Of a stretch of 64,000 bases of DNA, positions 26,916 to 35,560 are shown piece by piece. The notes below the pieces were generated by a model, which had not been told where the DNA came from, searched no databases, and was given only the letters and a program-made list of their open reading frames with translations. A program made the position numbers and the translations under genes. The stretch spans positions 1 through 64,000 of the forward strand of contig JAAYLX010000049.1 of the NCBI GenBank assembly GCA_012521705.1, in the 5' to 3' direction. This DNA is from Clostridiaceae bacterium. Lineage in GTDB: Bacteria > Bacillota > Clostridia > DSM-8532. Position 1 is the stretch's first letter; each line of letters begins with the position of its first letter.

Positions 26916-27296
26916 TTAACGACCTCCCCGAATTACATTTCTCAGCTTCTGAAAATCACCGCTGATTCTCTGGATCAGAGTGTTATATCGTATACTGTTT
27001 GCTGCCAGAAGTGCCATTTCATTTTCAATATCCACATTGTTTCCGTCACTTCTGTAAGAGGATTCAGATGGGTCTTCAACTATTTTCATCGATTGACCTG
27101 CAATCCTGGATTTACCCTGTGAAATACGCCCGGACTTCATTTCACTATTGAGAAATTCCTCAAATTGGACTGTTTTTCTTTTATAGTTCGGAGTATCAAC
27201 GTTTGCGATATTCTGTGAGATAACCTCATTGCGGAGCCATGCGGCATCCAGAGCCTGCTCGAGGTTATTTTTTGTGAAAAGAAGTTTAGACAGCAC
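26916..27296 (-). CDS. flgB: Proximal rod protein FlgB (GTG start proposed)
   Basis: The rod signature LRNEVISQNIANVDTPNYKRK identifies FlgB. The open frame begins at 27389, but GTG 27296 has an ideal AAAAGGAG site about 9 bases upstream and gives the normal family length (126 aa, starting equivalent to MLSKLLFTKNN). Starting upstream would also run into the -10 region of the promoter. It heads the fla/che cluster. Confidence 0.94.
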   Translation of the reverse strand: MLSKLLFTKNNLEQALDAAWLRNEVISQNIANVDTPNYKRKTVQFEEFLNSEMKSGRISQGKSRIAGQSMKIVEDPSESSYRSDGNNVDIENEMALLAANSIRYNTLIQRISGDFQKLRNVIRGGR

Positions 27297-27379
27297 AGAA
27301 TCATCTCCTTTTGACTGCAAGAATGCAATCTCCTTTATCATTTGTTCCAAATAACCACATTTACATGTATCCAACTTAG

Positions 27380-27408
27380 AATATACCACAATTTATAGCG
27401 TGTGACAA
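27380..27408 (-). promoter_or_regulatory. Probable sigma-A promoter of the fla/che operon
   Basis: On the minus strand, TTGTCA (27408-27403) and TATATT (27385-27380) are 17 bases apart, about 85 bases before flgB. A second, poorer pair (TTGACA at 27422-27417 with TATAAA, 19-base spacer) overlaps it. No clear sigma-D/FliA site is seen, which fits an early flagellar operon. Confidence 0.6.
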
Positions 27409-27572
27409 TAAAGTTATGTCAATCCGGATATTAATATGTATAATTTTATCATTTTTTTACGAAATTTGTCTGAATGAAATCAAATTGAAAAGCAACTTAT
27501 AGAAGGGCGTAATGAAGGCAAAAATCTCTTTGTGGTCCAAAACTTTCTACTTATAAACAAAAAGTGTTCAGC

Positions 27573-27579
27573 CATAATA
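27573..27579 (+). promoter_or_regulatory. Possible sigma-G -10 element of the SASP gene
   Basis: CATAATA resembles the sigma-G -10 consensus CATACTA. The sequence 17 bases upstream (CTTATA) is only a partial -35 match. It would give a very short leader before the GAGGAGGTG ribosome site. SASP genes are sigma-G dependent in Bacillus, so this is plausible but weak. Confidence 0.3.
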
Positions 27580-27600
27580 AGTATTGAGGAGGTGAGAAGA

Positions 27601-27813
27601 ATGGCAACCAACAACAGATCAAGCCGCACTCAGTTTGACAATATGAAGTATGAGATTGCCAGCCAGCTTGGTATTAACTTAAAACAGGGCTACAATGGAG
27701 ATCTTACTTCTCGTGAAGCCGGTACTATCGGCGGTAACATTGTCAAAAAGGTATTCCAGTCCTACACCGGCAATCAGTATCCTCAATATGACACAAATCA
27801 GCAGAGCAAATAA
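27601..27813 (+). CDS. Small acid-soluble spore protein, alpha/beta type
   Basis: This 70-residue protein has both SASP family blocks: the N-terminal half with the GPR protease cleavage region (MKYEIASQLGI, cut after Glu) and the C-terminal LTSREAGTIGGNIVKK. It coats and protects DNA in dormant spores, and the protease encoded at 44.7-45.7 kb degrades it on germination. ATG 27601 has a near-perfect AGGAGGTG ribosome site. The open frame further upstream is not coding. The gene is divergent from flgB and stands alone. Confidence 0.96.
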   Translation: MATNNRSSRTQFDNMKYEIASQLGINLKQGYNGDLTSREAGTIGGNIVKKVFQSYTGNQYPQYDTNQQSK

Positions 27814-27830
27814 TTTAATCCTGTAGAATA

Positions 27831-27867
27831 AAGGGACTGTTTCGATAATTCGACGCAGTCCCTTTCT
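27831..27867 (+). terminator. Terminator of the SASP gene
   Basis: AAGGGACTG and CAGTCCCTT form a perfect 9-bp stem with a 16-base loop, 17 bases after the SASP stop. Only a short T-rich tail (TTTCTT) follows. Confidence 0.75.
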
Positions 27868-27968
27868 TAATTTCATTCCTGTTTTGTTATCAAATATTCA
27901 CGCTTTTTTACTTCAGTTATCAGAATTCCAGCAAAAAGCTTATCCGGTTCAGGCTTTATTAAAGAATA

Positions 27969-28484
27969 CTAAAGTCCAGAATCATCATGTTTTACAGAAG
28001 ATGTGTCTTCCTTTTTTTCATTATTTTTATCCTGGCCTTTGTCTTTTTCTTTATCTTTTACTTCTTCTTTTTCCTGGTCCCGCTTTTTGCATTCTTTCCC
28101 GGATTTGTCTCCGGAATCAAAGGCTTTCCTGATTTGTTCGATTATCCCGGGGATATTGCCCAAAGCGCGGTCCAGAGCTGCGTTAGGAGATGCTGAAATC
28201 ATTCTTACAGAATTATTCCTGCCTACTATCAGGAAGGCCACCGGATTGATGCTCACTCCGGCTCCGCTTCCTCCCGCAAAAGGATAGCTTGGATTTTCAT
28301 TTTTGCTGTTTTTTGAGAATTCGCCTCCGCCTGCGGCAAAGCCAAAGCAAACTTTTGAGACAGGAATAATAACCGTTCCGTCAATGGTCTGAACCGCATC
28401 ACCGACAATGGTGTTGACATCAACCATCTCTTTTATGCTTTCCATGGCGGTTCTCATAAGTTCTTCAATAGGATGCTGTCCCAT
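27969..28484 (-). CDS. gerW: GerW/YtfJ family spore protein
   Basis: The N-terminal domain (about 1-125) matches GerW/YtfJ (MGQHPIEELMRTAMESIKEM, GTVIIPVSKVCFGFAAGGGEF, the glycine-rich GGSGAGVSINPVAFLIV). In Bacillus, GerW is a spore protein needed for cortex-lytic enzyme activity. The C-terminal 40 or so residues form an extremely charged Lys/Glu/Asp/Gln tail. ATG 28484 is chosen because GGGAGGAG lies at normal distance, while the GTG at 28493 would lie directly on the site. Overlaps the DUF2953 gene by 20 bases. Confidence 0.9.
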   Translation of the reverse strand: MGQHPIEELMRTAMESIKEMVDVNTIVGDAVQTIDGTVIIPVSKVCFGFAAGGGEFSKNSKNENPSYPFAGGSGAGVSINPVAFLIVGRNNSVRMISASPNAALDRALGNIPGIIEQIRKAFDSGDKSGKECKKRDQEKEEVKDKEKDKGQDKNNEKKEDTSSVKHDDSGL

Positions 28485-29055
28485 AATTTTCACTCCTCCC
28501 TTTCCTGGATTTTTTTCGTTTGTGATTCACTATCAAAACTATAATATGACTAATTTTCGCCCGTAATATGCAGATCACTTGAAAATCGGGAGTATCTTTC
28601 TGAAAATCGGGATAAAAATCAAGAAACAGCTTTTTTTGCGGAATATATGGCATCAATATTCCCAGAAGGCTCCAGATGCTTCCAAAAATGAGGGCGGTAT
28701 TTGCAGCATCTTTGGATGCGATTCTGCCCTTTACGGCAATATCAAAAACTTCAAGGTCATTTTTGACATGCCGGAAAGTATCTTCTGAAAATAGAATTTT
28801 CAGGGTACCGGACAGCCTGCCTTTTTCTTTTTTTAATTTTTCAGGAACCTGCTTTTTCTTTTTGGCAAGGAAAGAGAAGCCATCCTCTTTCAAACTCCAT
28901 TTATAGAGGGTTAAAAGTCTGTAGAACATCACCTTCACTTCCATATTGAAGCCGCACTCATCAAAAGTGAGCTTCAGCATGAAAGAAATCTTCAGAAACA
29001 GCAAGATTACCAATAATATCAACAGCAAAATAAAAAAAGCCAGAATAATCATCAA
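28465..29055 (-). CDS. DUF2953 membrane protein
   Basis: This 196-residue protein has one strong N-terminal membrane segment (residues 2-24, almost all Ile and Leu), a basic middle and a C-terminal domain ending in a Lys/Arg-rich stretch. It matches DUF2953 (B. subtilis YtfI), which is encoded immediately upstream of gerW/ytfJ. Conserved pairing with gerW suggests a spore-related role. No molecular function is known to me. Confidence 0.8.
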   Translation of the reverse strand: MMIILAFFILLLILLVILLFLKISFMLKLTFDECGFNMEVKVMFYRLLTLYKWSLKEDGFSFLAKKKKQVPEKLKKEKGRLSGTLKILFSEDTFRHVKNDLEVFDIAVKGRIASKDAANTALIFGSIWSLLGILMPYIPQKKLFLDFYPDFQKDTPDFQVICILRAKISHIIVLIVNHKRKKSRKGRSENYGTASY

Positions 29056-29109
29056 GGTACCTCCGCACCTTTATGTTTTCCGGCTCTTAGTAAATTATTC
29101 CACCAATTA

Positions 29110-29661
29110 TTAATCTATCGGAATGTTTTCCATGACTTCCTGGATTTCATTGAGCTGAATAACAGGCAATTCTTTAATGGATGAAAAACCAAAGACCCTT
29201 AAGAATTCCTCGGTAGTCTCATACAGTTTTGGCCTTCCCGGGGTTTCGTCACGGCCAGCTTCCCTGATCAGGTTTCTGTCAAGCAATGTTGAGATGGCGC
29301 TGTCGCTGTTAACTCCCCTGATTTTTTCTATGTATGCCTTTGTAACAGGCTGGTTATATGCAATAATTGACAGCACCTCGTATGCAGCCGGAGTCAGACC
29401 CTGTTTTTTTCTGATTTGTCCAAGTTTCGCAATATAATCATTATACTCAGGCTTGGTGCACATCTGGTAGCCATTGTCGATTTCACGAACCATTATGCCT
29501 CTGCTGGCATTCTTATACTTGAAAATCAGATCGGTCATAATTGCTTTGGTTGTCTTTTTGTCATGCTCTATTATTTCAGACAGTTTGTCCAGGGAAACCG
29601 GGTCCCCGGCGGCAAACAAAACCGACTCTATTATCGCTTCAAGATCTTTTATGGAATCCAT
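29110..29661 (-). CDS. scpB: Segregation and condensation protein ScpB
   Basis: This protein of about 183 aa has tandem winged-helix domains (LEAIIESVLFAAGDPVS; LTPAAYEVLSIIAYNQPVT). ScpB is part of the SMC-ScpA-ScpB condensin that organises and segregates chromosomes. ATG 29661 has AGGTG at suitable spacing. The GTG at 29670 overlaps the scpA stop by eight bases and is the alternative. Confidence 0.95.
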   Translation of the reverse strand: MDSIKDLEAIIESVLFAAGDPVSLDKLSEIIEHDKKTTKAIMTDLIFKYKNASRGIMVREIDNGYQMCTKPEYNDYIAKLGQIRKKQGLTPAAYEVLSIIAYNQPVTKAYIEKIRGVNSDSAISTLLDRNLIREAGRDETPGRPKLYETTEEFLRVFGFSSIKELPVIQLNEIQEVMENIPID

Positions 29662-29662
29662 A

Positions 29663-30421
29663 TCATTCACCTGTTTGTTTCGGAGTTACGTATATCTCGC
29701 CGAAATCTGTTTCCTGTTCAACATTCGCACGGCCTATCTTAACTACTTCCAGAACAGCCAGGAAACCCGTGGCTACTTCCAGCCTGCTCCTTACTGCCGT
29801 GTTATACAACTGGGAAAAGCACACTTTTATGCCTTTTGAGATTATACCAAGAAGCTCTTTGATCTTGGCTCTCAAAGATACCTTCTCCTGACCAAGAATC
29901 CGTTTCATCTTGTTGGATACGTCATTCATCCTGCTTTTATAACGAACCATGACATTTATGAAACAGTTGCGAAGAGCCTCAGAAGAGACATCCAGCTCTT
30001 CTTCCAGAACAATATCCGGGATGGCTTCGGGCAATTTGTAATGCACAAGCTGCCATTTTTCCTCACGCTCTTTCAGATACTCTGAAAACTCTTTGTATTT
30101 CTTGTATTCTATAAGTTTAATAATGAGTTCTTCTCGAGGATCAATACCTTCTTCCTCATCACCCTCACTGGTGCGGACGCTTGGGAGCAGCATTTTGGAT
30201 TTTATGTGAAGCAGGGTAGCCGCCATCACCAGGAATTCCGAAGCAATTTCAAGATCCAGTTGTTGCATTGCGCTCAGATAGTCCATGTATTGCTCGGTTA
30301 TTTCTGCAATAGGAATATCGTAAATGTCTATTTTGTTCTTCTCTATCAGGTAAAAGAGAAGATCAAAAGGACCTTCAAAATTATTCAGTTTAAGTGTACA
30401 GGCATTGGACAAGCTACTCAT
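29663..30421 (-). CDS. scpA: Segregation and condensation protein ScpA
   Basis: ScpA is the kleisin subunit of SMC condensin. The N-terminal motif (LKLNNFEGPFDLLFYLIEKNKIDIYDIPI) and the C-terminal winged-helix end (VATGFLAVLEVVKIGRANVEQ) are both present. ATG 30421 is preferred. The longer TTG-started frame to 30445 would overlap trpS. It is located between trpS and scpB, so trpS-scpA-scpB probably share a transcript. Confidence 0.95.
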   Translation of the reverse strand: MSSLSNACTLKLNNFEGPFDLLFYLIEKNKIDIYDIPIAEITEQYMDYLSAMQQLDLEIASEFLVMAATLLHIKSKMLLPSVRTSEGDEEEGIDPREELIIKLIEYKKYKEFSEYLKEREEKWQLVHYKLPEAIPDIVLEEELDVSSEALRNCFINVMVRYKSRMNDVSNKMKRILGQEKVSLRAKIKELLGIISKGIKVCFSQLYNTAVRSRLEVATGFLAVLEVVKIGRANVEQETDFGEIYVTPKQTGE

Positions 30422-30431
30422 AACTACCCCG

Positions 30432-31427
30432 TCAGATCCAGTCAATCTTCATGGCTTTTCTGACTTCTGCCATGGTTTTTGATGCTATTGATGAAGCTTT
30501 TTCGTTTCCTTTTTTAATGATGTCCATAATATCGCCAGTGCGCTTCAGCCAATCCTGGCGGCGTTCATATATGGGTGTCATGAATTTTTCTATATTTTCG
30601 GCCAGTTTCTTCTTGCACGCTACACAGCCTATTTCGCCGTTTCTGCATACATGCTCAATTTCATCCACTTCTTCCGGGGAGAATAATTTGTGATATGCAA
30701 AAACAGAACAAACTTCCGGATGTCCCGGATCGGTTTTATGGATCCTCTGGGGATCGGTTACCATGCTCATCACCTTTTTTCTGACAACATCGGGGCTGTC
30801 GGAAAGGGCAATGGTATTATTGTAGCTCTTGCTCATTTTTCTGCCGTCAAGCCCAGGCAGCACCTTTGCTTTGGTGAGCAGTGGCTGTGGCTCCGGGAAT
30901 ACCTCGCAGTTATAAAGGAAGTTAAAGCGTCTTGCGATTTCACGGGTCAGTTCAAGATGCGGAAGCTGATCCTCGCCAACGGGCACATAAGCCGCCTTGT
31001 ACAAAAGGATATCAGCAGACATGAGGCAAGGATATCCCAAAAATCCGTAGGTTGAAATATTCTTGTCCTTGAGCTGGTTAATCTGATCCTTGTAAGTCGG
31101 GCATCTGTACAGCCATGAAAGCGGCAGGTTCATGGAGAACAGAAGATTGAGCTCCGCATGTTCCCTGACATTGCTCTGTATAAAAATAGTGCATTTTTCA
31201 GGATCCAGACCCGCTGCGAGCCAGTCAATCAACGCATTTGTAATATTGTTCTTAAAATCGTCTGTATTGTCATAGCCTGTGGTTAAGGCATGGTAATCGG
31301 CAACAAAATAATAGCACTCATATTCATCCTGGAGTCTGATCCAGTTTTCAAGAGCTCCCAAATAGTTGCCCAGATGCAGTGCTCCGGTAGGTCTCATTCC
31401 GCTTACAATAATTCCTTTTTTCTGCAT
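30432..31427 (-). CDS. trpS: Tryptophanyl-tRNA synthetase
   Basis: This 331-residue class I synthetase has the HIGH-type motif HLGN (18-21) and KMSKS (197-201), and it is normal in length for a bacterial TrpRS. It charges tRNA-Trp. ATG 31427 has CAGGGAG upstream. I found no T-box signature in the 275-base upstream region, which instead holds an unusual hairpin set (31580-31653). Confidence 0.97.
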   Translation of the reverse strand: MQKKGIIVSGMRPTGALHLGNYLGALENWIRLQDEYECYYFVADYHALTTGYDNTDDFKNNITNALIDWLAAGLDPEKCTIFIQSNVREHAELNLLFSMNLPLSWLYRCPTYKDQINQLKDKNISTYGFLGYPCLMSADILLYKAAYVPVGEDQLPHLELTREIARRFNFLYNCEVFPEPQPLLTKAKVLPGLDGRKMSKSYNNTIALSDSPDVVRKKVMSMVTDPQRIHKTDPGHPEVCSVFAYHKLFSPEEVDEIEHVCRNGEIGCVACKKKLAENIEKFMTPIYERRQDWLKRTGDIMDIIKKGNEKASSIASKTMAEVRKAMKIDWI

Positions 31428-31579
31428 TTATTTCACTCCCTGGAGTATAAATCATAGTTATTATTCACACTTTATGTTACAACAAACCCTGCATGATTGT
31501 CCAGCAAAAGCAATATTGCGCATAAGAGGCTGTTTCTGTCCGAAAATTTCGTGAATTAATCTGATCGAAAAGTTATCAC

Positions 31580-31653
31580 GTGCAAAGGCTCTGCCGTTTG
31601 CACAGCAAACCGTTCCCGAGCTGAGGGCACGAGAAAATCAGAGCTGTTTGCAC
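31580..31653. ncRNA. Unidentified structured element with competing hairpins
   Basis: GTGCAAA (31580-31586) can pair with TTTGCAC at 31597-31603, giving a short hairpin. The same GTGCAAA, extended by GCTCTG (31588-31593), can instead pair with CAGAGC-TG-TTTGCAC (31639-31653). A third perfect hairpin, GTTTGC-ACA-GCAAAC (31596-31610), overlaps both. It lies between the M50 protease gene and trpS. The arrangement resembles a switch or a decayed repeat. No known riboswitch family was recognised. Confidence 0.4.
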
Positions 31654-31702
31654 ATCATTATTTTCTTAATCAAAAGAAACAATAAGGTGAAGCCTACCCC
31701 TA

Positions 31703-32380
31703 TTAAAGTCTCAAAACCAGTTGAACAACCCGTGCCATGCTGTTGAATATCGGATTTGCAAAGAAATAGATGAATTCACTGAAAAGGTTGCTCGGAAGCA
31801 CTACTACCAGCAAAAGGAAGGCAAGGCCGATGTACTGCTCATAGCGGGCAAAACGATAATAGCTCTCTTCAGGAATAAAGGCTGAAATCAGTCTTGAGCC
31901 GTCAAGGGGCGGCACAGGGATGAGATTGAATACCGCAAGACTGATATTAACAATGATCAGGGTCTGGAAAAATTCAATGATGGTTTCAACAATATAAACA
32001 GCCTTATCAGATTCAATGGGAATTGTTCCAATGCTGATAAGTTTAAGCAGGATGCCCCACAGGAAGAAAGTAATAAAGCTGACCAGTATATTGGAAAGCG
32101 GTCCTGCCATCGAAACAAGAATAATACCTTTCCTGCGGTCTCTAAAATAGCTGGAATTGACCGGTACGGGCTTAGCCCAGCCCACACCTGCCAGATACAT
32201 CATTAAAACACCCATTAAATCAAGATGTTTGAAAGGGTTCAATGTCAGGCGACCTGCATACTTGGCAGTAGGGTCCCCCATTCTATAAGCAACCCATCCA
32301 TGGGCAAATTCATGGACGGGAAGAGCAATCAGCAGTATAGGAGTCATCATCAATATACTTTTTATAGAAAGTAATTCCAT
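31703..32380 (-). CDS. Site-2-type (M50) membrane metalloprotease
   Basis: This 225-residue protein with about five or six membrane segments has the zinc motif HEFAH (23-27) and a second metal-ligand region PPLDGSR, as in small M50/rhomboid-like S2P proteases (FtsH-independent YwhC type). These cleave within membranes. The substrate is unknown. It follows dgkA closely, and about 275 bases separate it from trpS. Confidence 0.9.
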   Translation of the reverse strand: MELLSIKSILMMTPILLIALPVHEFAHGWVAYRMGDPTAKYAGRLTLNPFKHLDLMGVLMMYLAGVGWAKPVPVNSSYFRDRRKGIILVSMAGPLSNILVSFITFFLWGILLKLISIGTIPIESDKAVYIVETIIEFFQTLIIVNISLAVFNLIPVPPLDGSRLISAFIPEESYYRFARYEQYIGLAFLLLVVVLPSNLFSEFIYFFANPIFNSMARVVQLVLRL

Positions 32381-32400
32381 ATAATATACCTCTTTGCGAA

Positions 32401-32778
32401 TTAAAAGAAAAAATCTTTCAGCGGCCTGAAGAATATCAAAATGCCCACAATAACAGAAACAATGGCACTGACAAGAACGGCTGCCGCTCCAATATCCTTG
32501 ATCTTTTTGGCTTCTTCCGAATACTCGCCGGTTACCATGTCGGTGAGTTTTTCTATGGCGGTATTAAGTAGTTCACTTATCAAAACCAGTCCTATCACAA
32601 GCGCCAGGCTTATCCAGCGAACAAGGTCTATCCGAAGGATTATCCCTGCCAGAACGACAAGGACCGAAGCCAAAAGATGAACTATCATGTTCCTTTCAGA
32701 ATGAATACTTGCACGAATGCCGTTAAAGGCATTTTTAAAACTATCAGCAAATGTTTTGTTCTTAAACTGAGATTCCAT
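32401..32778 (-). CDS. dgkA: Diacylglycerol/undecaprenol kinase DgkA
   Basis: This 125-residue, three-helix membrane kinase has the family signature ELLNTAIEKLTD and an N-terminal ERNMIVHL segment. In Gram-positive bacteria these mostly phosphorylate undecaprenol for envelope lipid recycling. It lies two bases after ybeY, the conserved order phoH-pgpH-ybeY-dgkA. Confidence 0.94.
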   Translation of the reverse strand: MESQFKNKTFADSFKNAFNGIRASIHSERNMIVHLLASVLVVLAGIILRIDLVRWISLALVIGLVLISELLNTAIEKLTDMVTGEYSEEAKKIKDIGAAAVLVSAIVSVIVGILIFFRPLKDFFF

Positions 32779-32780
32779 AA

Positions 32781-33269
32781 TTATTCCCTTTTAAGGCCCA
32801 TTTCTTCAAGCACTTTCTCCTGCTTTTCAAACATGACCTTTTCTTCCTGACTGCTTTCATGGTCATATCCCAAAAGGTGGAGCATTCCGTGAACAGTCAG
32901 AAAAGCAAACTCTCTTTCTGTTGAATGACCATATTTCTGTGCCTGTTCTTCCGCTTTTTCAACAGATATTATTATATCCCCCAAAGGAAGCAGGTTCGTC
33001 TCCGGATCAATATCGCCCGGCATTACCTGGGGCTCACCGTCAAAATATTGAATCAACGGAAAGGACAATACATCGGTGGGTTTGTCCATCCCCCTGTATT
33101 CTCTGTTTATTTCCTGTATCGAATTGTTGTCGGTAAGTGTTATATATACCTGGCAGGAATAAGGAAAAGCTTCTTTTTCAGCACATGTCCTTGCTGCTTT
33201 CTCAATAAGCTTTTTAATGTCACTGCCAATCTTTCGAACCTTTTGTCTGTTATAAACAGTAACTTTCAA
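32781..33269 (-). CDS. ybeY: Endoribonuclease YbeY (TTG start)
   Basis: This 162-residue metal-dependent RNase involved in 16S rRNA 3' maturation and ribosome quality control has zinc ligands His127, His131 and His137 in HGMLHLLGYDH. The start is TTG 33269, with AGGAG about 9 bases upstream. No ATG is available nearby at the right place. Confidence 0.95.
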   Translation of the reverse strand: MKVTVYNRQKVRKIGSDIKKLIEKAARTCAEKEAFPYSCQVYITLTDNNSIQEINREYRGMDKPTDVLSFPLIQYFDGEPQVMPGDIDPETNLLPLGDIIISVEKAEEQAQKYGHSTEREFAFLTVHGMLHLLGYDHESSQEEKVMFEKQEKVLEEMGLKRE

Positions 33270-33391
33270 ATCTTCATACTCCTTTATACACAGTTACAGC
33301 TTATACTGCTCTGAATTTTCAAATCAGCTTCGGCGTTCTCGGGTAAGGTATATTTGCAAAGCTCTTCAGCTGTTGAAATCTATTATGGAAT

Positions 33392-35560
33392 TCATTTGTC
33401 GGCAGTTGTTCCATTTTGAATTCCGTCAAGCTCTGAAAGATTATTTTTCTTCTCCAATTCGGGATAGACGGGTCTTTCATGGAACACGCCGCTTAAGCCC
33501 TGAACAAAACAGTCGGCAATCGTGCCCAAATCTTTCAAAGTAAGATCGCATCCGTTAAGCTGACCGTCATCCAGCTTATCTTTAATTATTTTATGTATCA
33601 GCCCCTCAATTTTCCCCTGGGTCTTTTCAGGCATTGAACGGACAGCAGCTTCAACAGCGTCAGCCAGCATGACAACCGCAGCTTCCTTGGAATCGGGTAT
33701 GGGACCTTCGTATCTGAAGTTCTCTTCTTTTATCTCTTCGGCTTTTTCGCCCTGCATCGCCTTGTGATAGAAATATGCAGCCAGAGAAGTTCCGTGGTGC
33801 TGTACTATAATATCCCGGATAATTTTGGGGAGCCGGTACTTAATAGCAAGCTCTTCTCCGTCCTTGGTATGGGATGTAATGACAAGGGTGCTCAAATTCG
33901 GTGTCAGTTTATCATGGGGATTCTCAGACATCTGGTTTTCCTTGAAGAAGTTCGGACGCTTTAATTTGCCCACATCGTGGTAATATGCGCCCACCCTTGC
34001 CAATAAGGGATTTCCGCCGATCTCACGGGTAGCTACCTCAGCAAGGTTTCCCACCATGAGACTGTGGTGATAAGTGCCCGGAGCTTCCATGAGAAGGCGC
34101 TTTAAGAGCGGGTGATTGGGGTCTGCATACTCAAGAAGCTTCAATGGGGTTACCACATTGAATGAGCTTTCAAGGAAGGGCATAATACCCATGGCAAGTA
34201 TAATGGAGAATATTCCGTTTATAAAAGCAAGGCCGCCGTCAAACAAAAGATTGCGGAAACTCTCCTTGTCAATTATTCCTGTGAGTATAATTATTCCGGC
34301 ATTTATAAGGCCCAATACAACTCCTATAAGGGAGATCTTCCTCCTGTGGGCAGCATTGACGGCGAAATGTGCCGCAAATGATCCACCAATCAGAGCCATC
34401 AGCATGAATCTGTGGTCCCCTCCCCACATTAAGTTATAGGAGAGGGCAAGAAGGATATTAACTGTTATGGCTGGTTGTACACCAAGGAAAACGGCCATCA
34501 ATACCGGGGCTATGAATATGGGAGAGAGCAGGTATGATAATTCCGGAATGAACTCCCTGAAGGCCCATGCAAACAGCGTGTTAATGAGAATGATGACGCA
34601 CATCAGCATTATGGAGTTTTTATCATAGTAAAGTTTCGAATGAAAATGCCTTATATAAAGCATTGACATGAAGATTAAAGCCAGTATTATAAGGAACACT
34701 GCCATGTACAACAGGTAGTCAGGCTTTCCTTCATTGTCTATGTAATTGAGCTCTTTCAATACGTTATAAATATCCTCGGTTACAACATCATCCTTGCTGA
34801 TGATTCTTTCGCCTTTATAAATAATAATTGGATTTTCGTTGATATAATTCTCTATAAAAGCATCTTTATTGGCCTGGGTCGCAAGTTCGTCAATCCTGCT
34901 GTTGGGCTTGAGAACTTTTGTCAGCACATCACGGGCTATCAAATTCAGGCCGGGATTCGTAATCTTCATTTCAAGAGCTGAAATGGTCTGCATTCTTTCA
35001 GTCATCAGGTTTTCATTGGTCAGCTTCTTTGAAGTCAGTTCAGGCAGTATTCCCTTGGTAATCAAATTTCTAAGTTCAATGAGGTCATCCGAACCTTCTT
35101 CGGTAAAAATAAACTGCCTGTCTTCCTCTTCCATATCAAAGAGAACCGAATACTCTTCTTCGGCATCATATTTTTTTATTTTTTCGTCCAGTGGCCACGC
35201 TGTTTTGTCGGCAGTAACATTTAATATCAGCAGGTTAAGGCCGTCAAAATACTCATAAGCGCCATTGAACATGTCACTGTTGGCGTTGTATATGGATATC
35301 AAAACCGGCTCCAGCTCAGCCGCCTTCTCCTCGGCATTCTGCCTGGTTTTCATAGTGTTTTCAATATCGCTTGGAGCCTGAATATCAATTTTTGAAACAT
35401 CGCCCACTGAGAGCATGTACTTTCTGGGAGCAGCTTCATAAGCCACAACAGCAGAAAGCACAAGCCAGGTTACAATTAAGGTCATAATTCTTTGGAAAGA
35501 CGAACTTCTTAAATACCGTTGAAACTTGATGTCGGCGTTTTTCCTTTGTTTTTTATTCAT
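33392..35560 (-). CDS. pgpH: 7TM-HD c-di-AMP phosphodiesterase PgpH
   Basis: This protein of about 722 aa has an N-terminal membrane segment, an extracellular 7TMR-HDED domain (to about residue 275), seven membrane segments (about 285-480) and a cytoplasmic HD phosphohydrolase domain (PGTYHHSLMVGNLAE, YYHDVGKLKRPNFF). Characterised homologues hydrolyse c-di-AMP. ATG 35560 has GGGAG upstream and overlaps the phoH stop by eight bases (ATGAATAA). Confidence 0.95.
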   Translation of the reverse strand: MNKKQRKNADIKFQRYLRSSSFQRIMTLIVTWLVLSAVVAYEAAPRKYMLSVGDVSKIDIQAPSDIENTMKTRQNAEEKAAELEPVLISIYNANSDMFNGAYEYFDGLNLLILNVTADKTAWPLDEKIKKYDAEEEYSVLFDMEEEDRQFIFTEEGSDDLIELRNLITKGILPELTSKKLTNENLMTERMQTISALEMKITNPGLNLIARDVLTKVLKPNSRIDELATQANKDAFIENYINENPIIIYKGERIISKDDVVTEDIYNVLKELNYIDNEGKPDYLLYMAVFLIILALIFMSMLYIRHFHSKLYYDKNSIMLMCVIILINTLFAWAFREFIPELSYLLSPIFIAPVLMAVFLGVQPAITVNILLALSYNLMWGGDHRFMLMALIGGSFAAHFAVNAAHRRKISLIGVVLGLINAGIIILTGIIDKESFRNLLFDGGLAFINGIFSIILAMGIMPFLESSFNVVTPLKLLEYADPNHPLLKRLLMEAPGTYHHSLMVGNLAEVATREIGGNPLLARVGAYYHDVGKLKRPNFFKENQMSENPHDKLTPNLSTLVITSHTKDGEELAIKYRLPKIIRDIIVQHHGTSLAAYFYHKAMQGEKAEEIKEENFRYEGPIPDSKEAAVVMLADAVEAAVRSMPEKTQGKIEGLIHKIIKDKLDDGQLNGCDLTLKDLGTIADCFVQGLSGVFHERPVYPELEKKNNLSELDGIQNGTTADK

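Noticed and set aside
27532-27600. Longer SASP start
   Set aside because: SASPs start close to the conserved block, and the AGGAGGTG site is ideally placed for ATG 27601.
31428-31702. T-box leader or c-di-GMP riboswitch upstream of trpS
   Set aside because: The T-box core (AGGGTGGNACCGCG) is missing on the minus strand. Some GCAAAC/GCACG words recall the GEMM riboswitch, but the tetraloop and receptor order do not fit.
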